Positions 37,201 to 61,060 of a stretch of DNA of 64,000 bases are shown here, piece by piece; within the stretch, counting starts at the first letter, position 1, and each line of letters opens with the position of its first letter. Source of the stretch: Argopecten irradians (lineage: Eukaryota; Mollusca; Bivalvia; Pectinida; Pectinidae); contig NC_091135.1 in the NCBI RefSeq assembly GCF_041381155.1, positions 62,641,567-62,705,566 on the forward strand, given 5' to 3'. The notes under the pieces were generated by a model that did not search any database, was not told the origin of the DNA, and saw only the letters and a program-made list of their open reading frames with translations. The position numbers and the translations under genes were made by a program.

Positions 37201-38314
37201 AGTTTCATACAATACATACTGTCGTCTTTCTCTTTCTGGTTATATCTAAAGTTTGTACTTGCATTATAGTGAGATACATGTACTTAGTTTAAAATTTCTT
37301 TCTGAATTGAGACACTGTGTATAGTTTTATATGCTAATTAACATAAAACATAACCAACCAAGTCAAGTAGAAAGTCTCCAAAAATATAATGTTATATTTA
37401 ACACCCTTACAATTGTTTCCATCAGTTTACCACAACCGAACTGCTTTAAACAGAAAATTGAAAAAGAAAACACTTTTTTCTTCCAAGATTTTATAATGCA
37501 TACCATTTTCACTGTAGTCTCTCTTGCGACCTCGTGACCCTGTGATAGATTTAAAGCGTTTCATTGAACGCTGTACATCCCTTTCTGTAATAAGTGTTGA
37601 CTCCAGTGGCAGATTGGCCGCCTTTTTAGCTGCAAGTAATGCAAGCTGGTCCGCATGGTCATTACCGTCCACTCCAGCACCTGAGGGTATCCAGTCTATA
37701 GCTACATGGACTCCCTGAGACAAGATGTCCTCTCTCTTCTTCCTTATCCTTCCAACAACCTCTCTGAGTTCCTTGTTAACTTTTTCATACAAGCATCCTT
37801 TAATCACTTTTTGGTTATCACAAAAAATCTGAATTTTTTCCAGTTCTAAAAGATTAACATTTTTACTAATATGAGACAAAGCGTTCTCTATTGCAGCATA
37901 TTCAGCTTTTTCAACTGAGGACCGAGGGGAAACAGGGACAGACAACTCTGCTACTTTAGTCTTGTCATTCTGGTATATTACAATGCCACTACCACACGGT
38001 CCAAGCCTTCCTTTAGAGTCTAAAGTAGAACCATCTGTATACACTATCAGTGCTTTATCAGGTAAAGATAATAATACTTTCTTATACATTTCTTTTGCAA
38101 GTTCAACTTTCTCATCTGTCCTCTCCCCATACCAGTAATCATTGACAGGTTTTGAATATCCTCGTGAAATGTTACACCTATAGCAACAAACACTGACTGC
38201 AGACACAGAACTTGGTTGAAAGCCGTCACTAAGAAATAGCACATTTGTGGTTTCGGACCTCCTTAACATCTGGTAGAATACCCTAAAGGGTATCTGTCTA
38301 TGTAACTTAAACAT
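28227..38314 (-). CDS. RNase H type I domain + BRCT domain protein (4 exons, 3' end open)
   Basis: Assembled exons: 37504-38323 (ATG at 38314), 35365-35448, 29438-29635 and 28227-28400. Each has AG/GT borders and every junction is phase 1, giving about 422 codons. Residues 1-19 (MFKLHRQIPFRVFYQMLRR) are basic with no acids, as in a mitochondrial presequence. Residues about 88-228 are an RNase H fold with all four acidic positions: D94 (VYTDGS), E138 (KAEYAAIENAL), D166 (FCDNQKVI) and D222 (GNDHADQLA). Such enzymes cut RNA in RNA-DNA hybrids. A short linker ends SSSPPES. Then comes a BRCT-like domain: RRVLFTGLHQDDLHRLASKA, TDFVILGP, KLGIQCIHYEEW with the conserved late Trp, followed by a charged tail (DSHDRDNRKDKKESNK). 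BRCT domains bind phosphoproteins or DNA in repair. RNase H may derive from a non-LTR retrotransposon. Further 5' UTR or 3' exons are possible; the joining is inferred, not seen in a transcript. Confidence 0.6.
28480..29345 (+). mobile_element. pearl-like family A core, ends not recognised
   Basis: About five to six divergent monomers with CCAAGATGGCTGCCTGGC, ATCAGTCTCAAAATCAGCAT, GACACTCCTAGGGCCCCAGG and TTTCTGAGAAATAG. Neither hairpin end is present, so this is an old or truncated copy. It occupies the intron between the two BRCT exons. Confidence 0.7.
29636..30300. other. intron sequence without recognised features
   Basis: Includes a G-rich run (GAGGGGGGGGAGAGAG at about 29720) and purine-rich degenerate repeats (GGATAAGTTAACAGGAG, AGATGAGTTCAGGAAGG). 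The plus-strand frame at 29829-30068 looks like chance. Confidence 0.45.
30340..30412. repeat. strong inverted repeat (hairpin)
   Basis: TGTGTATAGTGCGCACC on the left pairs with GTGCGCACTATACACGC on the right across about 35 nt that also fold (TTTTCA/TGAAAA). Likely a terminal fragment or MITE remnant. Confidence 0.6.
30440..31715. repeat. 127-bp tandem repeat core (family D)
   Basis: About nine units with a period of 127 bp: GAAAACAGGAAGTGGGCC, AGCGGCCATCTTGG, AATACCAAAAATCTTCACGA, TGTTCGCCATCCCTTAAAAC, CCAATTTTCATTGAGAT. The right end changes to CACCCCACACCCTATAGAGT and a CGCGCGGCGG stretch, as if an element terminus. The TTTTCA-type frames on the minus strand are repeat shadows. Intronic to the RNase H-BRCT gene. 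Confidence 0.85.
31734..33199. repeat. 1.47-kb tandem duplication, copy 1
   Basis: Copy 1 of a direct duplication (copy 2 at 33200-34665). Landmarks in order: AACTTACATTATATATA, TTCTGAAATCAGAACG, CCCTTCGCGGGTTAAGTTC, two TGACGTCA sites, CCCACGGTAGTAAAAAGG, TTTCTTGATCATCAAAG, GACGTCCTTGGCTTATCGC. Frames are not conserved between copies, so it is probably non-coding. Confidence 0.85.
32265..32291. promoter_or_regulatory. paired CRE-like palindromes (copy 1)
   Basis: TGACGTCA occurs at 32265-32272 and 32284-32291, 19 bp apart. This octamer is the full CREB/ATF consensus. A CCGCCAAACAG stretch precedes them. In copy 2 the matching region has TGACGTCA at 33689 and 33742, with a CCAAT box (GCCAATCAG) just before the second. 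Regulatory activity is inferred from motif alone. Confidence 0.45.
33200..34665. repeat. 1.47-kb tandem duplication, copy 2
   Basis: Direct repeat of 31734-33199 with many substitutions and small indels, for example GCGGTATC versus GTAAGAGGTATC and a CATTTGGTTTAG insertion near the ATCATCAAAG landmark. The divergence shows it is not a recent assembly artefact. Two full CRE palindromes lie at 33689-33696 and 33742-33749. Confidence 0.85.
34735..34920 (-). mobile_element. tRNA-derived SINE (MetaSINE-like tail)
   Basis: Read on the minus strand: B-box-like GCAAGTTTGAATCCCATG, then GGTTTTCTCTGGGTACTTTG and CCTCCACC, then CTTGGCTGTTGATAGGACAT and GAAACTAAG. The last part matches the common bivalve SINE end (...TAGGACGTNAAAC...) also seen at 62117. 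The plus-strand 98-codon frame over it is an artefact. Confidence 0.65.
34925..35372. repeat. 48-bp minisatellite made from a splice donor
   Basis: About nine copies of a unit that on the minus strand reads CCCCCCAGAGTCTG|GTAAGTATTG, then TTGATAGTACCCACAGAAAT and TCAGG. The rightmost unit coincides with the 3' end and 5' splice site of the linker exon (35365-35448) of the RNase H-BRCT gene. Each copy therefore repeats the last exon bases plus the GTAAGT donor in the following intron. Confidence 0.9.
35580..37134 (+). mobile_element. pearl-like element, family B (complete copy)
   Basis: 5' hairpin CAAGAGGCCCAGAGGGCC, GCTCACCTGG; about eight monomers of 157 bp (GGGCCCCGCCCCTCCTGCCC...GATGTTTGTGGCCAAATTTG); a short GGACGGACGCCGGACG tract; 3' hairpin AGCTCACC-AGCCCTTCGGGCC-AGGTGAGCT, then AAAAA. 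The two ends can pair (TCACCTGG with CCAGGTGA). Lies in the intron between the RNase H exon and the linker exon. Confidence 0.88.
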
Positions 38315-38391
38315 CCTCTGGATCTGTTTGATAGAAGAAACAAAAAATAGAAACAGAAAATCTGTCAAATTACAGACATAACAATGCCTTA

Positions 38392-39616
38392 TGCTAGGTT
38401 TACACTAAGTTCCCGGCGGCCACGGCAGCCCCGTTTCAGGCCACCGTGGACAAAACGTGGTGACCGCGAGACAACGCAGAAGGACGTGATAGATAAACGT
38501 GAGCGGTCGTGATTACCGTGGATGCCGTGCCAGATTTTTAAACTGTCAAAAAATTTGCCACGGCAGTCAAGGTACAGATGGTGAACGCCACAGGACGTAA
38601 TAAAACGGGGTTGACGTAACAAAACGTACTAGTGCGTATGAGGCCGTAACAAAACTTCCAGATGGTCCGTGGTGGAACGGGCAGCAATCACGTTCCCCGG
38701 AATCTCACAGTGATTTCAAGTTTTGTGACGTTCTGCTGCGTTTTTTCCACGTTTTATCACGGTTGATGTAGATTGGCTGCACGTTTTGTGCCGTTTTATT
38801 AATGTTTATCAAGGTTTTGACAGCAAGCCAAGGCGGATGATAACCGTTTTGATGCGTTATGTTAAGACACATCACGGCCTGTAGTGGTTGAAAGCCCGAC
38901 ATGATACGACTTGTTACGTCTTATTACAGTCTTACGTTGCAAGCAATATATGATGGAGCATCATTGCCTGGCCTGGTACATATTCACTACTTCATGGAAT
39001 TATTTGTATAAATAAATAGAAATAGTCATTATCAAACAAATTTAAACCATCAAATTATACCAAAACTATTATTGCAGAAGGCAGATTAAGTGAGAACCAT
39101 TACAGAAAAAAAAATATTTGCATAGAAACACTTGGCTATGATAATTATATATTTATACCAAATATAGCTAATATTTTTATTCTTTTAATGCATTTTGTAA
39201 TCAAAACGTGTTTGAAATGACATATTTGGCAATATATATTGTTTCATTTGCTCCAAAAAAGCCCGGCATCAGACTTTCATCCCTAGTAAGCCTTGGAGGA
39301 CCGTGAAAAACGTATCGGAGCTTGATCAAAACGTGTAACACGTAGCAGACCTCATCAGATCGTAACAGGCCTAGAGAGAACGTAGTGGTATCCTTTATAG
39401 ACCGTGCTAAAGCCGTATTGTACCTTTAATGTCCGGGAACAACACTTTCCCCTATATCCACGGTCCATCACATTATCCGTAAAAGACCGTGACAAAACTT
39501 CCCAAGACCTAGCTCAACTTGAATACAGAGACAAAAATAGCCAAAATTCCACGGCGCACCATATTTTGGGCAAACGGGGCGACCATGGTCGCGGGGAACA
39601 TAGTGTAAACCTAGCA
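38392..39616. mobile_element. PIF/Harbinger-like MITE, 1.2 kb
   Basis: Terminal inverted repeats TGCTAGGTTTACACTAAGTT and its near-complement ending GTGTAAACCTAGCA are flanked by TTA on both sides (38389-38391 and 39617-39619), the TSD expected of PIF/Harbinger elements. The interior is full of short complementary blocks (CCGTGG, AAAACGTG, CACGTTTT) that would fold on themselves, and has no transposase ORF. It sits 68 bp upstream of the acceptor of the RNase H exon. Confidence 0.75.
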
Positions 39617-39939
39617 TTATACATTTTACATCCAAAACCTCTTTTATATACGAGCACATGTAGAGTTATTAATCAAAGTTTTATATTTTTAAACTAATTA
39701 GTTTGTTTTATTGATGTTCTATTTGGTCAAGATTGTATTATAGTCCCTAGTAGGTGTATAGCTGATCATTCATGAATTTATTATAACTATCATTGATGCC
39801 TTCTATTGAGCTCCCAGTAACTATGCAGTCATCATCTGCATGTCTTAGATCAACATCAGACTTTCATTCTGAGTTAATTCATTTCAGCTAGAAATGTTGA
39901 CTTAATTTATTTGATTCTTTCCTGCATACGTAGGAAAAC

Positions 39940-40060
39940 AGGAAAATTCACATTCATGTCGAGTGCCCCGACCAGGAATTGAACATGGGTCTCCAGCGTG
40001 GAAATCTACGACTCTATCAACTGAGCCAAAGAAGCATGCTCCATCAGCTGAGTGACAGAG
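39940..40060 (-). mobile_element. tRNA-derived SINE head
   Basis: Minus strand: TTTGGCTCAGTTGATAGAGT (A box) and GTTCAATTCCTGGTCGGGGC (B box region). The anticodon arm does not pair well, so it is a SINE remnant and not a tRNA gene. Confidence 0.6.
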
Positions 40061-40189
40061 ACCGTATTTAACACTATGTACAAACCACACCAACCCGCTA
40101 CTTTTGCACTAATCGGCCTGTTTTTCTTGAGATTACCTAAATCTCAACCTGAAACTCTTTAACCACCTTCCATGGGTTACCCAATGTAG

Positions 40190-40330
40190 AAGAACAGCTA
40201 CACATTCCTGTAGAGGGCCCCGACCAGGAATCGAACCCAGGTCTCCTGTGTGAAAAAACTACGGCTCTAGCGACTTATCGAGCAAATTTACATGCTTCGT
40301 CAGCTGAGTGACAAAGACAGCATTAAACAC
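40190..40330 (-). mobile_element. tRNA-derived SINE head (second copy)
   Basis: Minus strand: GGAGACCTGGGTTCGATTCC then TGGTCGGGGCCCTCTACAGG. It is a sister copy of the one at 39940-40060, with a more damaged A box. Confidence 0.6.
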
Positions 40331-40477
40331 TTCATGGATGTACAAACCACACCGATCTGCTCCTATTGCAGATCAAGGTCAATCTAAGTTTAAACAAGAT
40401 TCTTTTCTGCTATAATCTCAACAAAGACGGTGGGTGAAACTCGGAGGAGTTGGAGAGGGCTAAATCCAATTGTAACA

Positions 40478-40600
40478 GGAGAGGAGAAAATGTAGTGGCC
40501 AGACCGGGATTCGAACCAGGGACCCTCTGAACACTAGCGTGGTGCTCTACCGACTAAGCTACCTGGTCACCGATGATCCACCCAATCCAATCCTGCTACA
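40478..40600 (-). mobile_element. tRNA-derived SINE
   Basis: Minus strand: GTGACCAGGTAGCTTAGTCG, GTAGAGC, CCCTGGTTCGAATCCCGG, TCTGGCCAC, then CTACATTTTCTCCTCTCCTG. A- and B-boxes are good and the acceptor arms nearly pair, but the anticodon stem fails and a fixed body follows, so this is a SINE. A second copy is at 41404. Confidence 0.75.
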
Positions 40601-41403
40601 CTCGACATAGTATCAGGACTAACGACTACTAGTTGTGATCGAGTGCTCATGACATATAGGTCTTGAGATACCTGGGTGGTGTAACAACCAACAGGCCCAA
40701 GCTTTAGCTCGGTGGTGAATAGTCGTACCACGGTAGTCGGTAGTTACGTTTGATCCGTACATGTGTCAGTGTCTTGTACATAAGCTTTGACGGCAGGCAG
40801 CCGTATTGTGGTGTCAATTCATGTAGGGTGCATGTTACTCATGACATTGTCTCATGACCACTACTTAGTAGTCGTGAACACTCACAACATAGGCAGGTCG
40901 TGAGTAGGCCTGGTTACAGTAGAACTAGTGTTGACGACACGATTGCAACCAGCAGGCTCTGAACCCTAGTAACAGTGATCAGAAACTACAGTGTTGTGTG
41001 TCGGAGTATACGTTTGACGACAGGCAGTTGTTGTAGTGTATAGTTGCTGCTGTCCGGTGGTTTGTTTTGTGTACATATTCACCAGCAATGGGGTGTTGCG
41101 CTCCGATTGTGTATAGGGTTGTCTCCCTTCAGCTAGTGTATTGTAGTTCAGAGAGGTACTCTGTCATTATTTCATGTGTTGTACATAGAGCTTTGGATGA
41201 TGTTACTGATAGTAACCATCATTATTTGTATATATTGGCTACTGTAGTGTAGTTGGTAATTCATAATAGGGACCTAAGTATATCTTGGTAACAACCCCCG
41301 CCCGGTATATATATGTTACACTTTCTCGAAGTCTTCGCCCTCGAAGACATATGAGAGCCTTCCAAACACCACCATCGTGGTTATTTAGTTGGGCGCCAAT
41401 TCT

Positions 41404-41530
41404 GTAACAGGAGAGGAGAAAATGTAGCGGCCAGACCGGGATTTGAACCTGGGACCCTCCGAACACTAGCCGAATGCTCTACCGACTAAGATTTACCTGG
41501 TCACTGATGATCGACCCAGTCCATTCCCGC
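41404..41530 (-). mobile_element. tRNA-derived SINE (second copy of the 40478 family)
   Basis: Minus strand: GTGACCAGGTAAATCTTAGT, GGTAGAGC, CCCAGGTTCAAATCCCGGTC, TGGCCGCTACATTTTCTCCT. The D-arm carries an insertion compared with the other copy. Confidence 0.72.
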
Positions 41531-42043
41531 TATACAATAATATTAGACATCGATATTGAGAAACTTCTGATGAGCAATTATGATCAAAAGTGTCTCGTCA
41601 TGCTATAACTCTAACATCGTTGGAGTAGGTAGGGCTGATCTACAAACTAGAATCTTTTTGATACTGTACCCAAATTGATACCCTAATTGACAAAACATTT
41701 TTTTGTTAAAGTTTACCTGATTTCTCAGTGGTGGTACCCCGAAAGATGCATCATCTATTGATAATTATGCTTCGTCTTATGTACCTATTTCTGTTATTTT
41801 CTCTGAAAGATAACTTTTAAAATTGATAACTCTGTCTGAACTTAAAAAGGAAACATACGTACCACTCACAATGAAATAATGCATTCCACTTACAACACTT
41901 TCACAGTAGTGTATGCAGGGATTTCCCCGTTCTATTTTTATAAACTTCGTTGATTGGTGGAAATATAAAATGTTACTGGACTGTTTGACCTTTTTTCTTT
42001 GATTTCGGAGTTATTCCCCCTGCTTACCGGCTGACCTTCAAGC

Positions 42044-55364
<13,321 letters not shown>

Positions 55365-55741
55365 ACTCTAAATATAGAATAATTTATACAAAGGATTTGT
55401 CCAAAACAGACGAAAACATTTGTGTGTTATCAGTTTTGAACATATTTCTTTGATCAAAAGGAAAATAGTTGTAGTATGAAAGAAAGACTAGTTTTCAGAT
55501 GTAGTCAGTGTGAACATGAATAGTGTGTTTATACTGACTAGAGACCCATAACATCTTGTGAGACTTATTACTAAATTGGAGCAAGTCTGAAAGTCATCAA
55601 AAAAAAGATCTTAAAAATACTAATAAGATGGCTGAACTCCATGTATAAAAGGGAGATAGGAATGAATAAAGGATCTGATAAAAAGTGCTATTGATATGCA
55701 AATTCTGCTTGTTATGTCATCAAAATATTTGTTAAAATAAA
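55365..55741 (+). terminator. GOT2 3' UTR and poly(A) signals
   Basis: AATAAA hexamers occur at 55665-55670 and 55736-55741, about 300-370 nt after the stop codon. No competing gene follows for kilobases. The exact cleavage site cannot be read from the sequence. Confidence 0.5.
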
Positions 55742-56900
55742 ACATTCTGGTGTTTTAACATTATTTATTTTTATATGAGCGGTGGATACTTTCTTACACA
55801 AATCTTGCATGCTTTCCTGATAATGATGTGTTCAGTTTAATCCTTATTCTTTGAATCCGAACCAGACTGTTTTGCCTACCTTTTTAAAACTATGCTGGTT
55901 TATAGTGATGAGGTTGAAGGTAGCTTAGATTTATATTAAATACATGAGTACGGATCATGGGTATATATGTACATGTAATACCCACATATAGAATAATCAA
56001 TTACCTATTCCTGTATGTTTGAAAATTTATATTAATCATTGAATCTTTAACCAGGTAGGACATATGTTAAGTGTAGCACTTTCTGAAAAAAGTTATTTAA
56101 GAAATACAGTTTGTATATGTGAGTTACTTAGATCCTGTACGTTTATATACCACTAGCCTATGGGTCTATGTACTATGTTTATTTAGGGGTTGTATTGACT
56201 TCATTATTACATGATATATTTGTACTATAAACAGACTTTAAAATATTAGGCATATTCAGTGGTCGTTAATGAGGTAATGATAGACTGATGTACCTCCACA
56301 TACATGTAATTTGAGGTTTAATACTTATAGGTACTGTAAACTTGCATATTTTATCAGTAATAATATTATACACATTTTGAGCCTGAGAGTATAATGCTTT
56401 ATTATGCGTGTCAATTGTACCAGCTAATTTGTTTCTAAATTAGTAATTATGCATAATATGCCTTGAATCAACTATTTCAATGGTTTATTTTGAGAGTTTT
56501 ATATGTGGATAGCTATGACAGTGTGTTTTATGCTGTAGGAATTAACATAGTACCATAACATTGTAGGTGTGGTAGTGACTGGCATTTCTATTGGTTAAAT
56601 CATGTGTAAGATTTGTTATTAGTTGAAAACCATGATAGGATATAGACAGAGTAAAGTACACAGACACTTGACACACTGTTAATGTTATAATAAAACAATG
56701 GGATACTGACAGAATAAAATGCATTTATTTATTACTTTGTTATTGTTATGTATATATATTGTGTAGCTAACAAAACTAGTATTTATGAAACACGAAATAT
56801 CTACAACTTCTTTCCTACAGAAACGATAGGTTATTAACATTTAAAATAAAACTTATACCCACACCAGTAACCTAGCATCATACACAAAACGACATTTTGG
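55742..56900. other. intergenic AT-rich stretch without recognised features
   Basis: Low-complexity AT-rich DNA between the GOT2 3' end and the 40-bp minisatellite. No ORF, RNA or TIR element recognised. Confidence 0.5.
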
Positions 56901-56929
56901 ATACAATAATTACCCAAGGAAAAACACAT

Positions 56930-58640
56930 AGAAAGACATTGTGGATACACCAATAACCCAGGGTATTATACAGACAGACATCGTGTATACACCAATACCC
57001 TAGGGTCACACAAACAGACATCGTGGATACACCAATAACCCAGGGTCACACAAACAGACATCGTGGATACACCAATAATCCAGGGTCACACAGACAGACA
57101 TCGTGGATACACCAATAACCCAGGGTTACAAACAGACATGGATACAACAATATCCCAGGGTCACACAGACAGACATCGTGGTACACCAATAACCCAGGGT
57201 CACACAGACAGACATTGTGGATACACCCATATATACCCAGGGTCACACAGACAGACATCGTAGACACACCAATAACCCAGGGTCACACAGTGGATACACC
57301 AATAACCCAGGGTCACACAGTCAGACATCGTTGATATAACAATGCCCCAGGGTCACACAGAGAGATACCAATAACCCAGGGTCACATAGACAAACATCGT
57401 GGATACACCAATACCCCAGGGTCACACAGACAGACATCGTGGATACACCAATACCCCAGGGTCACACAGACAGACATCGTGGATACACCAATAATCCAGG
57501 GTTACACAGACAGACATCGTGAATACAACAATACCCCAGGGTCTTACACAGACAGATATTGTGTTTACACCAACAACCCAGGGTCACACAGACAGACATA
57601 GTAGAGACACCAATCACCCAGGGTCACACAGACAGACATCGTGGAGACACCAACAACCCAGGGTCATACAGACAGACATCATTGAAACACCAATAACCCA
57701 GGGTCACACAGACAGACATCGTGGAGACACCAATTACCCAGGGTCACACAGACGGACATTGTATATAAACCAATAACCCAGGGTCACACAGACAGACATC
57801 GTGGATAAACCAATACCCCAGGGTCACACAGACCGACATCGCGGATACACCAATAGATACACCAGGGTCACACAGACAATACATCGTGGATACACCAATA
57901 ACCCAAGGTCATACAGACATACATCGTGGATACACTTATACCCCAGGGCCACACAGACAGACATCGTGGATACACCAATACCCCAGGGTCACACAGACAG
58001 ACATCGTGGATACACCAATACCCCAGGGTCACACAGACAGACATCGTGGATACAACAATACCCCAGGGTCATACAGACACAGACATCGTGAATACAACAA
58101 TACCCCAGGGTCTTACACAGACAGACATGTGTGTTTACACCAACAACCCAGGTCACACAGACAGACATCGTAGAGACACCAATAACCCAGGGTCACACAG
58201 ACCGACATCGTGGATACACCAATAATCCAGGGTTACACAGAGAGACATCGTGAATACAACAATACCCCAGGGTCTTACACAGACAGACATTGTGTTTACA
58301 CCAACAACCCATGGTCACACAGATAGACATTGTAGATACACCAATACGCCAGGGTCACACAGACAGACATTGTGGATACACCAATACCCCAGGGTCACAC
58401 AGATAGACATCGTGGATACATCAATAGCCCAGGGTCATACAGACAGACATCATGGATACACCAACAACCCAGGGTCACACAGACAGGACATTGTGTATAC
58501 ATCAATAACCCAGGGTCAAACAGACAGACATCATGGATACACCAATAACCCATGGTAACACAGACAGGACATTGTGCATACGCCAATACCCCAGGGTCAC
58601 AGACAGACATCGTGGATACACCAATAGCCCAATGCAGTGC
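56930..58640. repeat. 40-bp minisatellite
   Basis: About 40 copies of a 40-bp unit: GTGGATACACCAATAACCCA, GGGTCACACAGACAGACATC. Variants alternate AATAACCCAG and AATACCCCAG. Because 40 is not a multiple of three, frames over it shift continually and are artefacts. Confidence 0.96.
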
Positions 58641-58679
58641 GCAGAGAGATGTTGTGAATACAACACATAAGCATAATTG

Positions 58680-61060
58680 AGAAAGAAATCATAGGCACAT
58701 GGAGAAAGACATCGTTGACACCTCACACATGCATAAAAAGAAATACATCGGAGACACATCACATAAGCACAAAGAGAAATACATCGCAGACACATCTCAT
58801 AAGCACAAAGAGAAATACATCGTGGACACATCATATAAGCACAATGAGAAATACATAGTGGACACATCATATAAGCACAATGAGAAATACATAGTGGACA
58901 CATCACATAAACACAAAGAGGAATACATAGTGGACACATCACATAAACACAAAGAGGAATACATAGTGGACACATCACATAAACACAAAGAGGAATACAT
59001 AGTGGACACATCACATAAACACAAAGAGGAATACATAGTGGACACATCACAAATTCACAAAGAGAAATACATCGTAGATACATCATAAAAGCACAAAGAG
59101 AAATACATCGCAGACACATCTCATAAGCACAAAGAGAAATACATCGTGGACACATCACAAAGGCACAAAGAGAAATACATCGTGGACACATCATATAAGC
59201 ACAAAGAGAAATACATAGTGGACACATCACATAAACACAAAGAGGAATACATAGTGGACACATCACATAGGCACAAAGAGAAATACATCGTGGACACATC
59301 ATATAAGCACAAAGAGAAATACATCGTAGATACATCACATAAGCACAAAGAGAAATACATCGTGGACACATCACATACGCATAAAGAGAAATACATAGTG
59401 GACACATTACATAAGCACAAAGAGAAATACATCGTGGACACACATCATATAAGCACAAAGTAAAATAAAATACATCGTGGACACATTACATAAGCACATA
59501 GAGAAATACATCGTAGACACATCTTGTATAAAGAGAAATAGGTCGTGGATACATCACATAAGCACATTGAGAAATACATCGTAGACACACCACATAAGCA
59601 CATAGAGAAATACATCTTGGACACATCTTGTATAAAGAAAAATACGTGGTGGACACATCACATAAGCACAAAGAGAAATACACCGTGGATACATCACATA
59701 AGCACATATATAGAAATACATCATGGATACATCACATAAGCACAATGAGAAATACATCTTTGACACATCACATAAGCACAAAGAGAAATACATCGTGGAC
59801 ACATCACATAAGCACAAAGAGAAAGACGTCGTAGACACATTACATAGGCACATAGAGAAATACATCGTAGACACATCACATTGGCACAAAGAGAAAGACA
59901 TCGTGGACACATCACATAAGCACAAAGAGAAATACATCGTGGACACATCACATAAGCACAAAGAGAAATACATCGTGGACACATCACATAAGCACATAGA
60001 GAAAGGCATCGTAGACACATTACATAGGCACAAAGAGAAATACATAGTGGACACATCATATAAGCACAAAGAGAAAGACATCGTGGACACATCACATAAG
60101 CACAAATAGAAATACATCGTGGACGCATCACATAAGCACAAAGAGAAAGGCATCGTAGACACATCACATAAGCACAAAGAGAAATACATAGTGGACACAT
60201 CACATAAGCACATAGAGAAAGGCATCGTAGACACATCACATAAGCACAAATAGAAATACATCGTGGACGCATCACATAAGCACAAAGAGAAAGACATCGT
60301 GGACACATCACATAAGCATACAGAGAAAGGCATCTTTGACACATTACATAAGCACAAATAGAAATACATCGTGGACACATCACATAAGCACATAGAGAAA
60401 GGCATCGTGGACACATCACATAAGCACAAAGAGAAAGACGTCGTAGACACATTACATAGGCACATAGAGAAATACATCGTAGACACATCACATTGGCACA
60501 AAGAGAAATACATCGTGGACACATCACATAAGCACAAAGAGAAAGACGTCGTAGACACATTACATAGGCACATAGAGAAATACATCGTAGACACATCACA
60601 TTGGCACAAAGAGAAATACATCGTGGACACATCACATAAGCACAAAGAGAAATACATCGTGGACACATCACATAAGCACAAAGAGAAATACATCGTGGAC
60701 ACATCACATAAGCACATAGAGAAAGACGTCGTAGACACATTACATAGGCACATAGAGAAATACATCGTAGACACATCACATTGGCACAAAGAGAAATACA
60801 TCGTGGTCGCATCACATAAGCACATAGAGAAATACATCGTGGACACATCACATAAGCACATAGAGAAAGGCATCGTAAATATATTATATAAGAACAAAGA
60901 GAAAGACATCATAGACACATTAATATATACATAAGCACAAAGAGAAATACATCGTGGACACGTCACATAAACACAAAGAGAAATACATATTGAACACATC
61001 TTGTAAAAGAGAAATACATTGTGGACACATCACATAAGCACTAGAGAAAGGCGACGTGGC
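58680..61060. repeat. 36-bp minisatellite, open in frame on both strands
   Basis: About 65 copies of a 36-bp unit: CACATCACATAAGCACAAAG, AGAAATACATCGTGGA. The 36-bp length equals 12 codons, so stop-free frames persist: up to 187 codons on plus (DTSHKHKEKYIV units) and 481 on minus (Cys/Tyr/Phe-rich MYFSLCLCDVST units). I treat these as artefacts: the start codon is only the repeat's own ATG, no splice or promoter context is seen, and both strands are equally open. Subtypes (CGTCGTAGACACATTACATAGG; CACATTGGCACAAAG) recur in blocks of several units. Confidence 0.93.

Noticed and set aside
40497..40572. Functional tRNA gene on the minus strand
   Set aside because: A- and B-boxes and acceptor arms are good, but the anticodon stem does not pair. 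The same sequence with the same 3' body occurs at 41404 and 13600, so it is a SINE.
59554..60999. 481-codon minus-strand frame of Cys-rich repeats as a real protein
   Set aside because: It is produced by a 36-bp tandem repeat, both strands are open, and no promoter, splice or family evidence supports it. Kept only as a low-interest question.
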